Part shown: piece by piece, positions 8,654 to 16,895 of the stretch
Layout: each line of letters begins with the position of its first letter
Numbering within the stretch: position 1 is the stretch's first letter
NCBI GenBank assembly: GCA_051955985.1
Contig: JBQCGD010000036.1
Span: 1 to 64,000, forward strand
DNA length: 64,000 nucleotides
Direction: 5' to 3'
DNA from: DATKPA01 sp051955985
GTDB taxonomy: Bacteria; Planctomycetota; Phycisphaerae; WQYP01
Notes under the pieces: generated by a model
What the model was told of the DNA's origin: nothing
The model's database searches: none
Seen by the model: only the letters and a program-made list of their open reading frames with translations
Translations under genes and position numbers: made by a program

Positions 8654-8762
8654 ACCGGCTCCCTTCGGATAAGGTTGCATTGTCCCTGCGCGGTTTTCTT
8701 TCGAACCTGCGCGCCGCCGCGTCGTATCACCAGCAGATGACGCGGCGAACGGGAGAATGCAC

Positions 8763-10034
8763 ATGACGCTCGATCCTGCCTTCGGCGAAAACCCTGCTGA
8801 GACCCCGCCCTCCCTACCGCCCGGGCCGCCGCTTCCGCAGCAGCCGTCCCCGCAGAAACCCAACCCGCTCCGCTTGCTGATTCCGCACAACCCAACGTTT
8901 CTTCTCTCCGCCACGTTCATGTTCCTGGGGTGTTACCTGATCAACTCGGTGCTGGATGTACGCACCGGGGACACGGGCAAGCTTGTTGCGCTGCTCGCCA
9001 CGATCAACGTGTACGAGGTGCTGCTGCTGGTGCTGGGCATCACGCTGCTCCGGCGGGCGTCGTTTCATCGCGACGGCACGCTGCTGCTGTTGATCCAGAT
9101 GGTGTTTCTGACGGATGCTCCGTTCCTGCTGGCACAATCGGCGATGGCGAGCGCGCACTGGCTCTCGATCTTCAACGTGGTGCTGCTGGCCGCCGCCACC
9201 GCCAAGTGCATTCTCTCGCTGCGCGGGCTGAGGATTACGCTGCATCCACGAACGCTGGGATTCCTGCTGCTGCAGCTCACGCTGATTTACTGCGCGCTGC
9301 CGTTGTATCTGTCGCATGTGGCTGTGGACGGGATCATCCATGCGGACCCGATGTACGGCGCGTGGTGGATCGTCGGCCTGATGCCGCTGGCGTACGACCT
9401 GCTCGCGCGGCTCATGCCGTTGACGGCGGATGCCTCGCCGCAGCAGAAATTTCTCCGCGGGGCGTACGTGGTCATCCCGTGGCTGTTCGTGATCGCCCAC
9501 CTCGCGTTTTTCCAGTATGCGTACCGCTCGCCGTTTACCGTGGCCGATCTTTCGCCCGCCTTCCTCGGCCTCGCCATTGCGACCGTGCGTCTGCGGCCCG
9601 CAACTCCGACGGCACGCAGCAACATTCTCGCACTGCGGATCGTGTTCATCACGGTGGCCCTCTGCTTCGCGCTGGCGGCGGATCTTTCCTCTGCGGAAAC
9701 GCCGCGCCTGCTGGCAGTGTCGCCGCAGCTCGCCACGCTCGTCGCGGCGATGGTCACGGTCGCCTACTGCATCCACCTTCATTTCGCTGTGTATGTTGCC
9801 TGCTGCATCGCGCTCGTCGGTCTCGCCCGCCGCTTCGGACCCTCACCGGCCACGGTTGCGGACCAGCTCTCCGCGTTTTTCAGCACGCTCTACAATCTCT
9901 GCACGCGGCTCATTCCGCACACGGCGACGACGTGGGGAATCCTCTCGATTACGGCGGCGTTCGGGCTCCTCGGCATCGGGGCGTACCGGTCGTTGCGGCG
10001 CACGGAAAGACCCGGGACGCATGCCCAGGCATGA
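8763..10034 (+). CDS. Polytopic membrane protein, function unknown
   Basis: Protein of 423 aa with about eleven hydrophobic segments from residue ~40 to ~410 and a Pro-rich cytoplasmic N-terminus of ~35 residues. No family motif was recognised. Start: GGGAG at 8751-8755 is too close to the ATG at 8757 but well placed (7 nt) for the ATG at 8763. It converges on another small membrane protein gene 18 bp downstream. Strand composition changes around its start (see findings). Confidence 0.75.
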   Translation: MTLDPAFGENPAETPPSLPPGPPLPQQPSPQKPNPLRLLIPHNPTFLLSATFMFLGCYLINSVLDVRTGDTGKLVALLATINVYEVLLLVLGITLLRRASFHRDGTLLLLIQMVFLTDAPFLLAQSAMASAHWLSIFNVVLLAAATAKCILSLRGLRITLHPRTLGFLLLQLTLIYCALPLYLSHVAVDGIIHADPMYGAWWIVGLMPLAYDLLARLMPLTADASPQQKFLRGAYVVIPWLFVIAHLAFFQYAYRSPFTVADLSPAFLGLAIATVRLRPATPTARSNILALRIVFITVALCFALAADLSSAETPRLLAVSPQLATLVAAMVTVAYCIHLHFAVYVACCIALVGLARRFGPSPATVADQLSAFFSTLYNLCTRLIPHTATTWGILSITAAFGLLGIGAYRSLRRTERPGTHAQA

Positions 10035-10052
10035 GATGCACCGTGGGAAGAC

Positions 10053-10571
10053 TCATGCGGATTCGGATCGGGTTCGAAAGAGCAGCCAGGATGCGATCGC
10101 AAACACCACGGCAGAGAGTGCGATGAAGACAATTGCGGGGATGATTCCCTCCTTATCCGGCCCCGCTCCGGTCGCTGCGACGATACCGAATCCTATGAGG
10201 CCCAACGCGAGGAGCAATTGGATCAGCGTCAGGACAAGGGCCGTGATCGTTGCGGCACGCGAACGACGCCGCACCTTGAGCGCGCAGACGATCTCGGTGC
10301 TTCCAATCCCCACGGGGAGCACGACATAAACAAGAGCGACGACCGTGACGACCAGGCCCCAGTTCGGGGCGGCCGCACCGGGGCGAGGCGGGCCGGCTCT
10401 CGGTATAAAGAGCGCGAACATCGCCGCGGTGGACGCGCCCATGCAAATGCCGCCGAGATCGGTGAGGATCCCGAGCACAAAAAGCATGATCCATGCCGCG
10501 GTCCGAGTGCGGGAATTCGGCAATATCCTACTGCTGTCGTACGTCAGGGGGGGCGGTGTGGCTTCCGTCAT
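10053..10571 (-). CDS. Small membrane protein, function unknown
   Basis: Protein of 172 aa with four predicted membrane segments (roughly residues 27-55, 72-95, 107-130 and 140-163) and a basic loop KVRRRSR between the second and third. Such four-helix proteins occur widely without known function. Start: GGGAG abuts the ATG at 10577, so the ATG at 10571 (6-nt spacing) is preferred. Divergent from psd. Confidence 0.65.
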   Translation of the reverse strand: MTEATPPPLTYDSSRILPNSRTRTAAWIMLFVLGILTDLGGICMGASTAAMFALFIPRAGPPRPGAAAPNWGLVVTVVALVYVVLPVGIGSTEIVCALKVRRRSRAATITALVLTLIQLLLALGLIGFGIVAATGAGPDKEGIIPAIVFIALSAVVFAIASWLLFRTRSESA

Positions 10572-10687
10572 GTCCATCTCCCAATACTGTTGTCGAGCTG
10601 ATTTTACCGCGGGCGCCGGCCGGTGTGGACGGAATTGCGGAAGGCTGCGGCTTTACATCCCCGCCTCCGGCCGCGATATTCAATCGC

Positions 10688-11380
10688 ATGAACAGTACGC
10701 GCTCCCAACATCCGCCGCAGTTTTTCATCTCCCTTTACGGCTGGACCTACTGGTTCCCGCTGCTCCTGGCGGGGATTTTCATCGTCACGCTCTTTGTGAT
10801 TCTGCAGATCTGGTGGCTGGTCGCGGTGTTCGCCATCCTCACCTTCGCCTGCATCGCCTTCTATCGTGACTTCAACCGGCCCATCCCGAAAGAGCAGAAC
10901 ATCATGGTCGCGCCCGCCGACGGGAAGCTGACCGAGATTACGCGGCTCGATCATTATGACCCGTTCAACGGGCCGGCGCTCAAGCTGTCGATCTTCCTCT
11001 CCGTGCTGGATGTCCACGTGAACCGGTCGCCGTGCGATGGGACGGTGCTCTGGACGCGCTACGAGGAAGGCCTATTCCTCGACGCCCGCCATCCCGATTG
11101 CACCAACAAGAACCAGTCGAACACGATCGCCCTCGGCGCTCCGGGTGCCGCACTCGAGGCCACGCCCGTCGTGGTGGTGAAGCAGATCGTCGGCGCCATC
11201 GCCCGCCGCATCATCGCGCCGGTCACGCCGGGCGAAACGCTCACCCGCGGCCAGCGCTTCGGCATGATCGCCTTCGGCTCGCGCACCGAGCTCTACGTTC
11301 CCGCCGCCGACAACTGGCAGCCCGCCGTGCCCCTGAACACGCACGTCAAAGGTGGCAAGGACGTCATCCTGAAAAAGTAG
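10688..11380 (+). CDS. psd: Phosphatidylserine decarboxylase (short form)
   Basis: Converts phosphatidylserine to phosphatidylethanolamine at the membrane; pyruvoyl-dependent. At 230 aa it is the short (archaetidylserine/Bacteroidetes-type) form. Two membrane segments lie at residues ~15-60, followed by FYRDFNRPIP, MVAPADGKLTEI, KLSIFLSVLDVHVNRSP, VVVKQIVGAIARRI and RFGMIAFGSRTELYVP. The Gly-Ser of FGSR (~200) is the expected self-cleavage site that generates the pyruvoyl group. Start chosen at the ATG at 10688; the upstream in-frame extension covers the divergent promoter region and is unlike the family. The upstream pssA partner is absent. Confidence 0.93.
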   Translation: MNSTRSQHPPQFFISLYGWTYWFPLLLAGIFIVTLFVILQIWWLVAVFAILTFACIAFYRDFNRPIPKEQNIMVAPADGKLTEITRLDHYDPFNGPALKLSIFLSVLDVHVNRSPCDGTVLWTRYEEGLFLDARHPDCTNKNQSNTIALGAPGAALEATPVVVVKQIVGAIARRIIAPVTPGETLTRGQRFGMIAFGSRTELYVPAADNWQPAVPLNTHVKGGKDVILKK

Positions 11381-11448
11381 ATGTGCTGCGATCGTTTCCC
11401 CCGGGCATATACTTAGCCGTGCGGCATTCGTTCAAAATGGAGCGCGCG

Positions 11449-11643
11449 ATGACGACGGCCCAGAACCCGGAACAACTGGCACTTCGTGAGAAGTATCTGC
11501 TGGCATTGCTCGCGGTGACGCAGCCGATTTATGAGGGGGCGAACGATCGAAAGCTCACGCTGGACCTGCTGATCGAGGCGGCGGGGATGCTCAGGTCGCG
11601 GCTGGAGGGGGAGCGGGAGGAATTGCGCATCGAGGATGATTGA
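11449..11643 (+). CDS. Small conserved-looking hypothetical protein
   Basis: Sixty-four residues, charged and helical, with ALREKYLLALLAVTQ and LDLLIEAAGMLRSRLE. GGAG is placed 6 nt before the ATG, which supports translation. It lies downstream of psd and converges with the threonine dehydratase gene. No family recognised. Confidence 0.55.
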   Translation: MTTAQNPEQLALREKYLLALLAVTQPIYEGANDRKLTLDLLIEAAGMLRSRLEGEREELRIEDD

Positions 11644-11671
11644 CGGGCGGGAGGCCGCGGGCGCAGGCTGT

Positions 11672-12889
11672 TCATTCGCGCACGAGGACGCCGCTGGCGC
11701 GCAGGGCGGCGCGAAGTTCCGCCGCGTGGTCAAAATCCCGCGTCTCCACGACCAGGAACACGCGCACCATTCCGGGGTCCGCCATGCCGAAGTGGTGATC
11801 GAGCCGCACATCCTTCATGCTGCCGCCGGTTTTTGCGATGACTTCAAGCACTTTCGCCAGTGTTCCGGGCCGTTCTGAAATGTCGGCGGTGATGCGCGTC
11901 AGCCGCCCTTCGCTGGCCAGCCCGCGATCGATCACGCGGCCGAGCGTTGTCACGTCGATGTTCCCACCGCAGAGCACGAGCACAATTTTCTTTCCCTCCA
12001 GGTCCTTGAGGCCGAGCTGCTCGCGGTCCATCAGCGCCGCCAGCCCCGCTGCGCCGGCGCCTTCCACCACCATTTTCTCCAGCTCCATCATCTTCAGCAC
12101 CGCCATGGCGATTCCGGTCTCCTCGACCGTCACGACGCGCTCCACCACCCGCTGGGCGATCTCCAGGCAGAGGGCGCCGATCCGGTTCACCCCCAGGCCG
12201 TCGGCCAGCGTCGGCTTCACCTCCACCTCCACCACCTTCCCGGCCGCCATGGCAGCCGATAACTTCGGCGCATGGACCGGCTCGACCCCGATCACCCGCA
12301 CGCTGGGCTTGAGCGCCTGCATCACCGTGCCGATCCCCGCGATCATGCCGCCGCCGCCCACGGGGACCATCACGGCCTCGACCGCCGGGACATCCTCGAG
12401 GATCTCCAGCCCCAGGGTTGCCGCCCCCGCCATCACCTCCACATCATCAAACCCCTGGATGTAGGTGAGCCCGCGTTCCTTTCCCAGCCGGTCCGCCTCC
12501 GCCCGCGCGTCCGCCAGGCTTTCGCCATGGAGGATCACCTGCGCGCCGAAGCCCCGGCAATTCTGCACCTTCACCAGCGGCGCAAATTTCGACATCACCA
12601 CCGTCACCGGAATGCCGAGCAGCCCGCCGTGATACGCCACCCCCATGCCGTGGTTGCCCGCGCTTGCGGTAATGACGCCGCGTTTCTTTTCCGGCTCGCC
12701 GAGCTGCATGAGCTTGTAGCGTGCCCCGCGCTCCTTGAAGCTCCCCGTCATCTGCAGGTGATCGAGCTTGCAGTAGACGTCGGCGTTGCAGAGCTTGGAA
12801 AGCGCACGGGAATAGGGACAGGCCGAGCGGTAAATCGCCCCGCGGATGCGCTCGGCCGCGGCACGGATCATCTCCAGGGTCAACGCCAT
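11672..12889 (-). CDS. ilvA: Threonine ammonia-lyase with C-terminal ACT domain
   Basis: PLP enzyme that deaminates L-threonine to 2-oxobutyrate, the entry to isoleucine synthesis or threonine breakdown. Length 405 aa. The PLP lysine is in TGSFKERGA (residue ~53), the phosphate-binding loop is VPVGGGGMIAG (~180), ASAGNHGMGVAYH is present, and a Ser/Cys-type cofactor segment VLCGGNID lies at ~310. The last ~80 residues (ITADISERPGTLAKVLEVI onward) form one ACT domain, as in the TdcB/short IlvA group; ACT domains usually bind an amino-acid effector. Start: GAAGGAG lies 7 nt before the ATG at 12889. Confidence 0.93.
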   Translation of the reverse strand: MALTLEMIRAAAERIRGAIYRSACPYSRALSKLCNADVYCKLDHLQMTGSFKERGARYKLMQLGEPEKKRGVITASAGNHGMGVAYHGGLLGIPVTVVMSKFAPLVKVQNCRGFGAQVILHGESLADARAEADRLGKERGLTYIQGFDDVEVMAGAATLGLEILEDVPAVEAVMVPVGGGGMIAGIGTVMQALKPSVRVIGVEPVHAPKLSAAMAAGKVVEVEVKPTLADGLGVNRIGALCLEIAQRVVERVVTVEETGIAMAVLKMMELEKMVVEGAGAAGLAALMDREQLGLKDLEGKKIVLVLCGGNIDVTTLGRVIDRGLASEGRLTRITADISERPGTLAKVLEVIAKTGGSMKDVRLDHHFGMADPGMVRVFLVVETRDFDHAAELRAALRASGVLVRE

Positions 12890-12957
12890 GGGCACGCTCC
12901 TTCGGTAGGGGGGTGCTCCCATCTTACCCGGGCTCGCCGCGTGCGTGTGCAGGAGGG

Positions 12958-13890
12958 TTACCGCCCGAGGGCTGAGCCGATTTCGGATTTCGCCGCCAGC
13001 ACCGCGCCCTCGACCGCCTTTTCCCAGTCCATCCCCGCGTATTTGGGATCCTTGTGCGCGAAGATGATCCCGCGCGACGAGTTCACAATCGCGCCGGTCC
13101 CATCCGCCTTGAAGGCCTTGGCCACATCCGCCGCGCTGCCGCCCTGCGCGCCGTACCCCGGCACGAGGAAAATCGTCTGCGGCAGCAGCTCACGCAGCGC
13201 CGCCATCTGCCCCACGTTGGTCGCCCCCACGACGGCCCCGACGGCCGAATAGCCGCGCTTCCCCACCATCTCCGACCCCCACCGCGACACCAGCTTCCCT
13301 ACATGCTGGTACACCGGCGTGCCATCCTGCAGCAGCATGTCCTGGATCTCCGCCGCCCCGGGGTTGCTCGTGCGCACCAGCACGAAGAGCCCCTTGTTGA
13401 ATTCTTTGGCCACCTTCAAAAACGGCCCGACCGAATCCGCGCCCATGTAGGGGCTCACCGTCACGGCGTCCGCGCCGACGAGGTCATCCATCGAAGCAAA
13501 CTGCGGATCGGCGAGCGACGCCAGCGCGTAGCGTTCCGAAGTGTTCCCGATGTCGCCGCGCTTGGAGTCGTTGATCACCACCAGCCCGTGCGCCGCCGCC
13601 TCCTGCACGACCGCGGAAAACGCCTCCACGCCGTACCAGTAATACTGCTCGAAAAACGCTGAGTTGATCTTCACCGCCGGCACATGCGGCGCGACGACCT
13701 TCAGCACGCGCGTGCAGAATTCCAGGATCGCATCCACCCCCGCCTCCAGGTCCTCTTCATCATTGAGCTCGCGGTGCTGCGTGATCGCGGCCGGCAGATT
13801 TTCGTAGACCGGATCGAGCCCCACCACCAGCGGCGTCTTTTTTTCGTCGATCGCCGCGAGCAACCGATCCGCAAAATTGTCTTCGACCAC
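12958..13890 (-). CDS. pyrF: Orotidine 5'-phosphate decarboxylase (type 2)
   Basis: Last step of UMP synthesis. At 310 aa it is the longer type 2 form. Motifs: VVGLDPVYENLP (residues ~20-31), VKINSAFFEQY, the catalytic INDSKRGDIGNTSERY (~125-140) with the Asp-Lys pair, and the C-terminal phosphate-binding VNSSRGIIFA (~275). Start: AAGGAG is well spaced (6 nt) for a GTG at 13890. It is transcribed away from the secreted protein gene that follows. Confidence 0.94.
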   Translation of the reverse strand: MVEDNFADRLLAAIDEKKTPLVVGLDPVYENLPAAITQHRELNDEEDLEAGVDAILEFCTRVLKVVAPHVPAVKINSAFFEQYYWYGVEAFSAVVQEAAAHGLVVINDSKRGDIGNTSERYALASLADPQFASMDDLVGADAVTVSPYMGADSVGPFLKVAKEFNKGLFVLVRTSNPGAAEIQDMLLQDGTPVYQHVGKLVSRWGSEMVGKRGYSAVGAVVGATNVGQMAALRELLPQTIFLVPGYGAQGGSAADVAKAFKADGTGAIVNSSRGIIFAHKDPKYAGMDWEKAVEGAVLAAKSEIGSALGR

Positions 13891-14022
13891 GTGCAACTCC
13901 TTCGTGAATGCCCGAACCGGATTCTACGGGTCATCCACGGGTGCGGCAACGCATCGGATTTTCGTTGCAGGCTCAGCAAATTGGCCGCTACGATACGGCC
14001 GATTCACGTCGAGGTCGTCTTC

Positions 14023-15594
14023 ATGCCGTTTTGCAGAACACCCGTGCTGATCCTCTCGTTGACGCTCGTGGCGCACGCCCAGGCACTTCTCGCCGCCGCC
14101 CCCGCATCACAGCCGGCCACCGGTCCGGCCCGGCTGGCGATCCCCGAGGAAGCCGCCCAGGATCGCGCGCAGCTGATGATCGTCAATCTCTTCAAGGCGG
14201 ACTACGCCAAAACCTCGGCCGCCGATCGGCAGGCGCTCGCCCGCAAACTTCTCTCGCAGGCCGCCGAGACGCGCGATGATGCCACTGCGCGCTACGTGCT
14301 GCTGCAGGATGCGGATGAACTCGCGTCGCTCGCCGGCGATCCCGTGACCGCCTACGCCGCCGCGACCGAGATTGCGCGCCTCTACCAGGCCGACACGATC
14401 GACCTGAAGAAGAAAACCCTCTTCCGTGCGAACGCCAGCGACGCCACGCCGGCGGCCAGCGAGGCCCTCGCACGCGAAGCCCTCGATACTGCCGACGATG
14501 CCGCACTCCTCGATGATTTCGCGTCCGTGCAGCAGCTCGTCAACCTCGCCGAAAGCGCCGCCAACAAGACGCGCAACGTGCCGTTCGTCTCCTCCATCCA
14601 GCAGCGGCTCTTCGACCTGCGTTCGCTCATTGCCGATTACCCGAAGGTGCAGCAGGCGCTCAAAAAACTCGCGGATTCCTCGAGCGATGCCGAGGATCAT
14701 CTTCTCGTCGGCAAGTTTTACGCCCTTCGCAAGGGACAATGGGACGTCGGCCTGCCGCACCTCGCGCAGGGGAGCGACGCCGCTCTCCGCACCGTGGCCA
14801 CGCAGGACCTCGCCCGCCCCACCGACGGCCTCAAGCAGGCGACGCTCGGCGACGCCTGGTGGGATTTCGCCCAGACCCTCACCCCCGCCAACGGCGCGGC
14901 CCGGCGACATACCGAAGACCGCGCCCGCGAATGGTACCGGCTCGCCAAGCCCAACCTCGCCGGGCTCACGCTCACGCGCATCCAGGCGCGCCTGCAGAAT
15001 TCCACCAGCGAACCCGCCGGAACGAGCGCTGCCGCCGTTGGGGGGAACACCGTCAATCTCCTCCCGCTGGTCGATCCCGCCAAGGACACGCTGGATGGCA
15101 AATGGGCGTTCGCCAACAACGCCCTGCACTGCATCGCGCCCACGCGCAACGCCCTCCTCGCCCTCCCCTACGATCCCACCGACGAATACGACCTGCGCCT
15201 CACCTTCATCCGCACCGAGGGCGACGGCGCCATCACCATCCTCCTCCCCTCCCACAACAAGCTGTTCGACTTCGCCCTCGACATCAAAGGCGACGGCCGC
15301 TTTGAGCGCGTCGCCAACAAGATCGCCCGGGACAATCCGACCGCGGCCCCGGTCGTCATCACGAACAACCGCCGGTATGTGCTCACGCTGCAGATCCACA
15401 AGGACATCATCCGCGCCCTGCTCGACGACAAGCCGATCACGCAGTGGAAGACCGACTACAAGGACCTCAGCCACTATGCAATCTGGAAAGTCCCCAACGA
15501 CAAGCGGCTCGCGATCGGCGTGAACAATTCCAAGGTGGCGTTCCTGGAAATTCAGATTACGGAGCTCGCAGGCAAAGGGCATCCGGCGCGGTGA
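14023..15594 (+). CDS. Planctomycete-type secreted protein with helical repeats and C-terminal beta-sandwich domain
   Basis: Exported protein of 523 aa. Signal peptide at residues ~1-26 (ends near LLAAAPA). The N-terminal half is helical and TPR-like; residues ~225-330 match a domain repeatedly seen in planctomycete proteins (GKFYALRKGQWDVGLPHLAQ, then LGDAWWDFAQ and AREWYRLAKPNLAGL). The C-terminal ~170 residues look like a laminin-G/DUF1080-type sandwich (SHNKLFDFALDIKG). Function unknown; probably a periplasmic binding or scaffold protein (inference). The in-frame extension upstream of the ATG at 14023 overlaps pyrF and is rejected. Confidence 0.8.
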   Translation: MPFCRTPVLILSLTLVAHAQALLAAAPASQPATGPARLAIPEEAAQDRAQLMIVNLFKADYAKTSAADRQALARKLLSQAAETRDDATARYVLLQDADELASLAGDPVTAYAAATEIARLYQADTIDLKKKTLFRANASDATPAASEALAREALDTADDAALLDDFASVQQLVNLAESAANKTRNVPFVSSIQQRLFDLRSLIADYPKVQQALKKLADSSSDAEDHLLVGKFYALRKGQWDVGLPHLAQGSDAALRTVATQDLARPTDGLKQATLGDAWWDFAQTLTPANGAARRHTEDRAREWYRLAKPNLAGLTLTRIQARLQNSTSEPAGTSAAAVGGNTVNLLPLVDPAKDTLDGKWAFANNALHCIAPTRNALLALPYDPTDEYDLRLTFIRTEGDGAITILLPSHNKLFDFALDIKGDGRFERVANKIARDNPTAAPVVITNNRRYVLTLQIHKDIIRALLDDKPITQWKTDYKDLSHYAIWKVPNDKRLAIGVNNSKVAFLEIQITELAGKGHPAR

Positions 15595-15680
15595 AGGGAA
15601 TTCGCCGCCAGTCTTTCCGTTAGGCGGCGCTTCCGCAAAACATTCTTACCGGCTCCCACGCTGCTCCCGGAGAATCCATG

Positions 15681-15705
15681 AAAAAACCGCGGCACGCGCC
15701 GCGGT
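15681..15705 (-). terminator. Rho-independent terminator of the Rieske-nuoI unit
   Basis: Perfect 8-bp arms (15686-15693 and 15698-15705) with a 4-nt loop. On the minus strand a T run follows (complement of the A run 15681-15686). It lies 33 bp past the nuoI stop. Confidence 0.8.
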
Positions 15706-15737
15706 CCAAGGTTCTTCTCGCTCTTATCCCGCCCGGT

Positions 15738-16271
15738 TCACATCGGCTTCTTGCCGATCGTCCGGTCATACACGCTCAGCAGCTTCTCCTTGTCGAAGAT
15801 CATCTCCTGCCGCGTGAGGCCCACCATGTCGTATTCATAGGTGAGTTCGATCGCATCCACCGGGCACGCCTCTTCGCACATGCCGCAGTAAATGCAGCGG
15901 AGTTCGTCGATGTCGAACTTCGCCGGATACTTTTCGCGATCCGTCCAGGGAGCCTCTTCGCCGACGATGTGAATGCAGTGCGCCGGGCACGCCGTCGCAC
16001 ACATGTAGCAGGCAACGCATTTCACGCGCCCCCGTTCGTCCCGGTTCAGCCGGTGCACGCCGCGGTAGCGCTGGATGTCCATCCCGCCGTGGTAAAGGTC
16101 CTTGTTCTCTCGCCGTTCTTCCGGGTACTGCAGCGTCCGGTGCCCGCCCGTCACCGACTTGCCCAGGTGCCGAATCGTCGTCCCGAGCCCCGACAGCACC
16201 GCCGGCACGAACATCGTTTCGAAGCTGTTCAGCTTCGGCTCTTTCAACTCAATGACATCTTCCGGCTTCAT
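15738..16271 (-). CDS. nuoI: NADH-quinone oxidoreductase subunit I-like ferredoxin
   Basis: Peripheral complex I subunit carrying two [4Fe-4S] clusters between the NADH arm and the quinone site. Length 177 aa. Both cluster motifs are intact: CVACYMCATACP (residues ~86-97) and CIYCGMCEEACP (~126-137). The N-terminal ~70 residues resemble the NuoI amphipathic segment (GMDIQRYRGVHRL). An ATG at 16271 is preferred over the TTG at 16283; neither has a good ribosome site. No other nuo gene is in the window; it follows a Rieske protein gene on the same strand after 54 bp, an unusual pairing for a complex I subunit. Confidence 0.88.
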   Translation of the reverse strand: MKPEDVIELKEPKLNSFETMFVPAVLSGLGTTIRHLGKSVTGGHRTLQYPEERRENKDLYHGGMDIQRYRGVHRLNRDERGRVKCVACYMCATACPAHCIHIVGEEAPWTDREKYPAKFDIDELRCIYCGMCEEACPVDAIELTYEYDMVGLTRQEMIFDKEKLLSVYDRTIGKKPM

Positions 16272-16325
16272 GGCCACTCGCAAAATAAGGGTTCCCCTCA
16301 GTATAGCCGCCCGCTCCCGCCCCGC

Positions 16326-16787
16326 CTACTGGGCGTACAGCTTGTCCAGGTCGACCACGAGCGTCCCGTCCGGCTGCTTCTCGGCCACCACACTGGGCAG
16401 CGGCTTCGTCGCCGGCCCCTTGATCGCACGCCCCAGCAGGTCGAACTCGCTCCCGTGGCACGGGCATTCAAAGCGGAAATCCTTCTCATCCCACTTCGCG
16501 TTGCACCCCATGTGCGTGCACTTCGGCCGGATCGCCAGCGGAACGCCCGAATCGTTCGTCACCACGATCCCGCATTTCGCATACTGCGACGTGTTCGCTG
16601 TTCCCGCGGGGTAGTTCGCCTCCGGCCCAATGTTCACCCGCCCGGTGGTGGTCACCTTCGGTTTTTCGCGCTGCAGCTCGCAACCGCCCAGCGCTCCGCA
16701 CGCGCACCCCGCCGCCGCAAGCGCCGCCCCGATTCCCGCCACATTCACCAGCACTTCACGCCGCGATACCCTGGATGGTCCGTCCAT
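16326..16787 (-). CDS. Tat-exported Rieske [2Fe-2S] protein
   Basis: Exported iron-sulfur protein of 153 aa. The N-terminus has SRREVLVNVAG, a twin-arginine-type signal, followed by a hydrophobic stretch containing several Cys that could also act as a lipobox. The Rieske motifs are CTHMGC (residues ~89-94) and CPCHGSEFD (~108-116), which provide two Cys and two His ligands. AAGGAG lies 5 nt before the ATG. It is probably an electron carrier of a quinol-oxidising complex (cytochrome bc-like or alternative complex), but no cytochrome b gene is nearby. Co-directional with nuoI. Confidence 0.9.
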   Translation of the reverse strand: MDGPSRVSRREVLVNVAGIGAALAAAGCACGALGGCELQREKPKVTTTGRVNIGPEANYPAGTANTSQYAKCGIVVTNDSGVPLAIRPKCTHMGCNAKWDEKDFRFECPCHGSEFDLLGRAIKGPATKPLPSVVAEKQPDGTLVVDLDKLYAQ

Positions 16788-16895
16788 GACAACTCCTTAC
16801 ATGCATCCGCACACCCGCGCCGACGACGGCCATTATCGCAATCCCACGCCTCCCCACAACCCCGCGGCAGATCCCCCCGCCCGCGCCCCCGCCCG

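Noticed and set aside
8654..8762. dif site at the strand-composition switch
   Set aside because: No 28-bp dif-like inverted repeat is visible here, so the terminus idea rests on skew alone.
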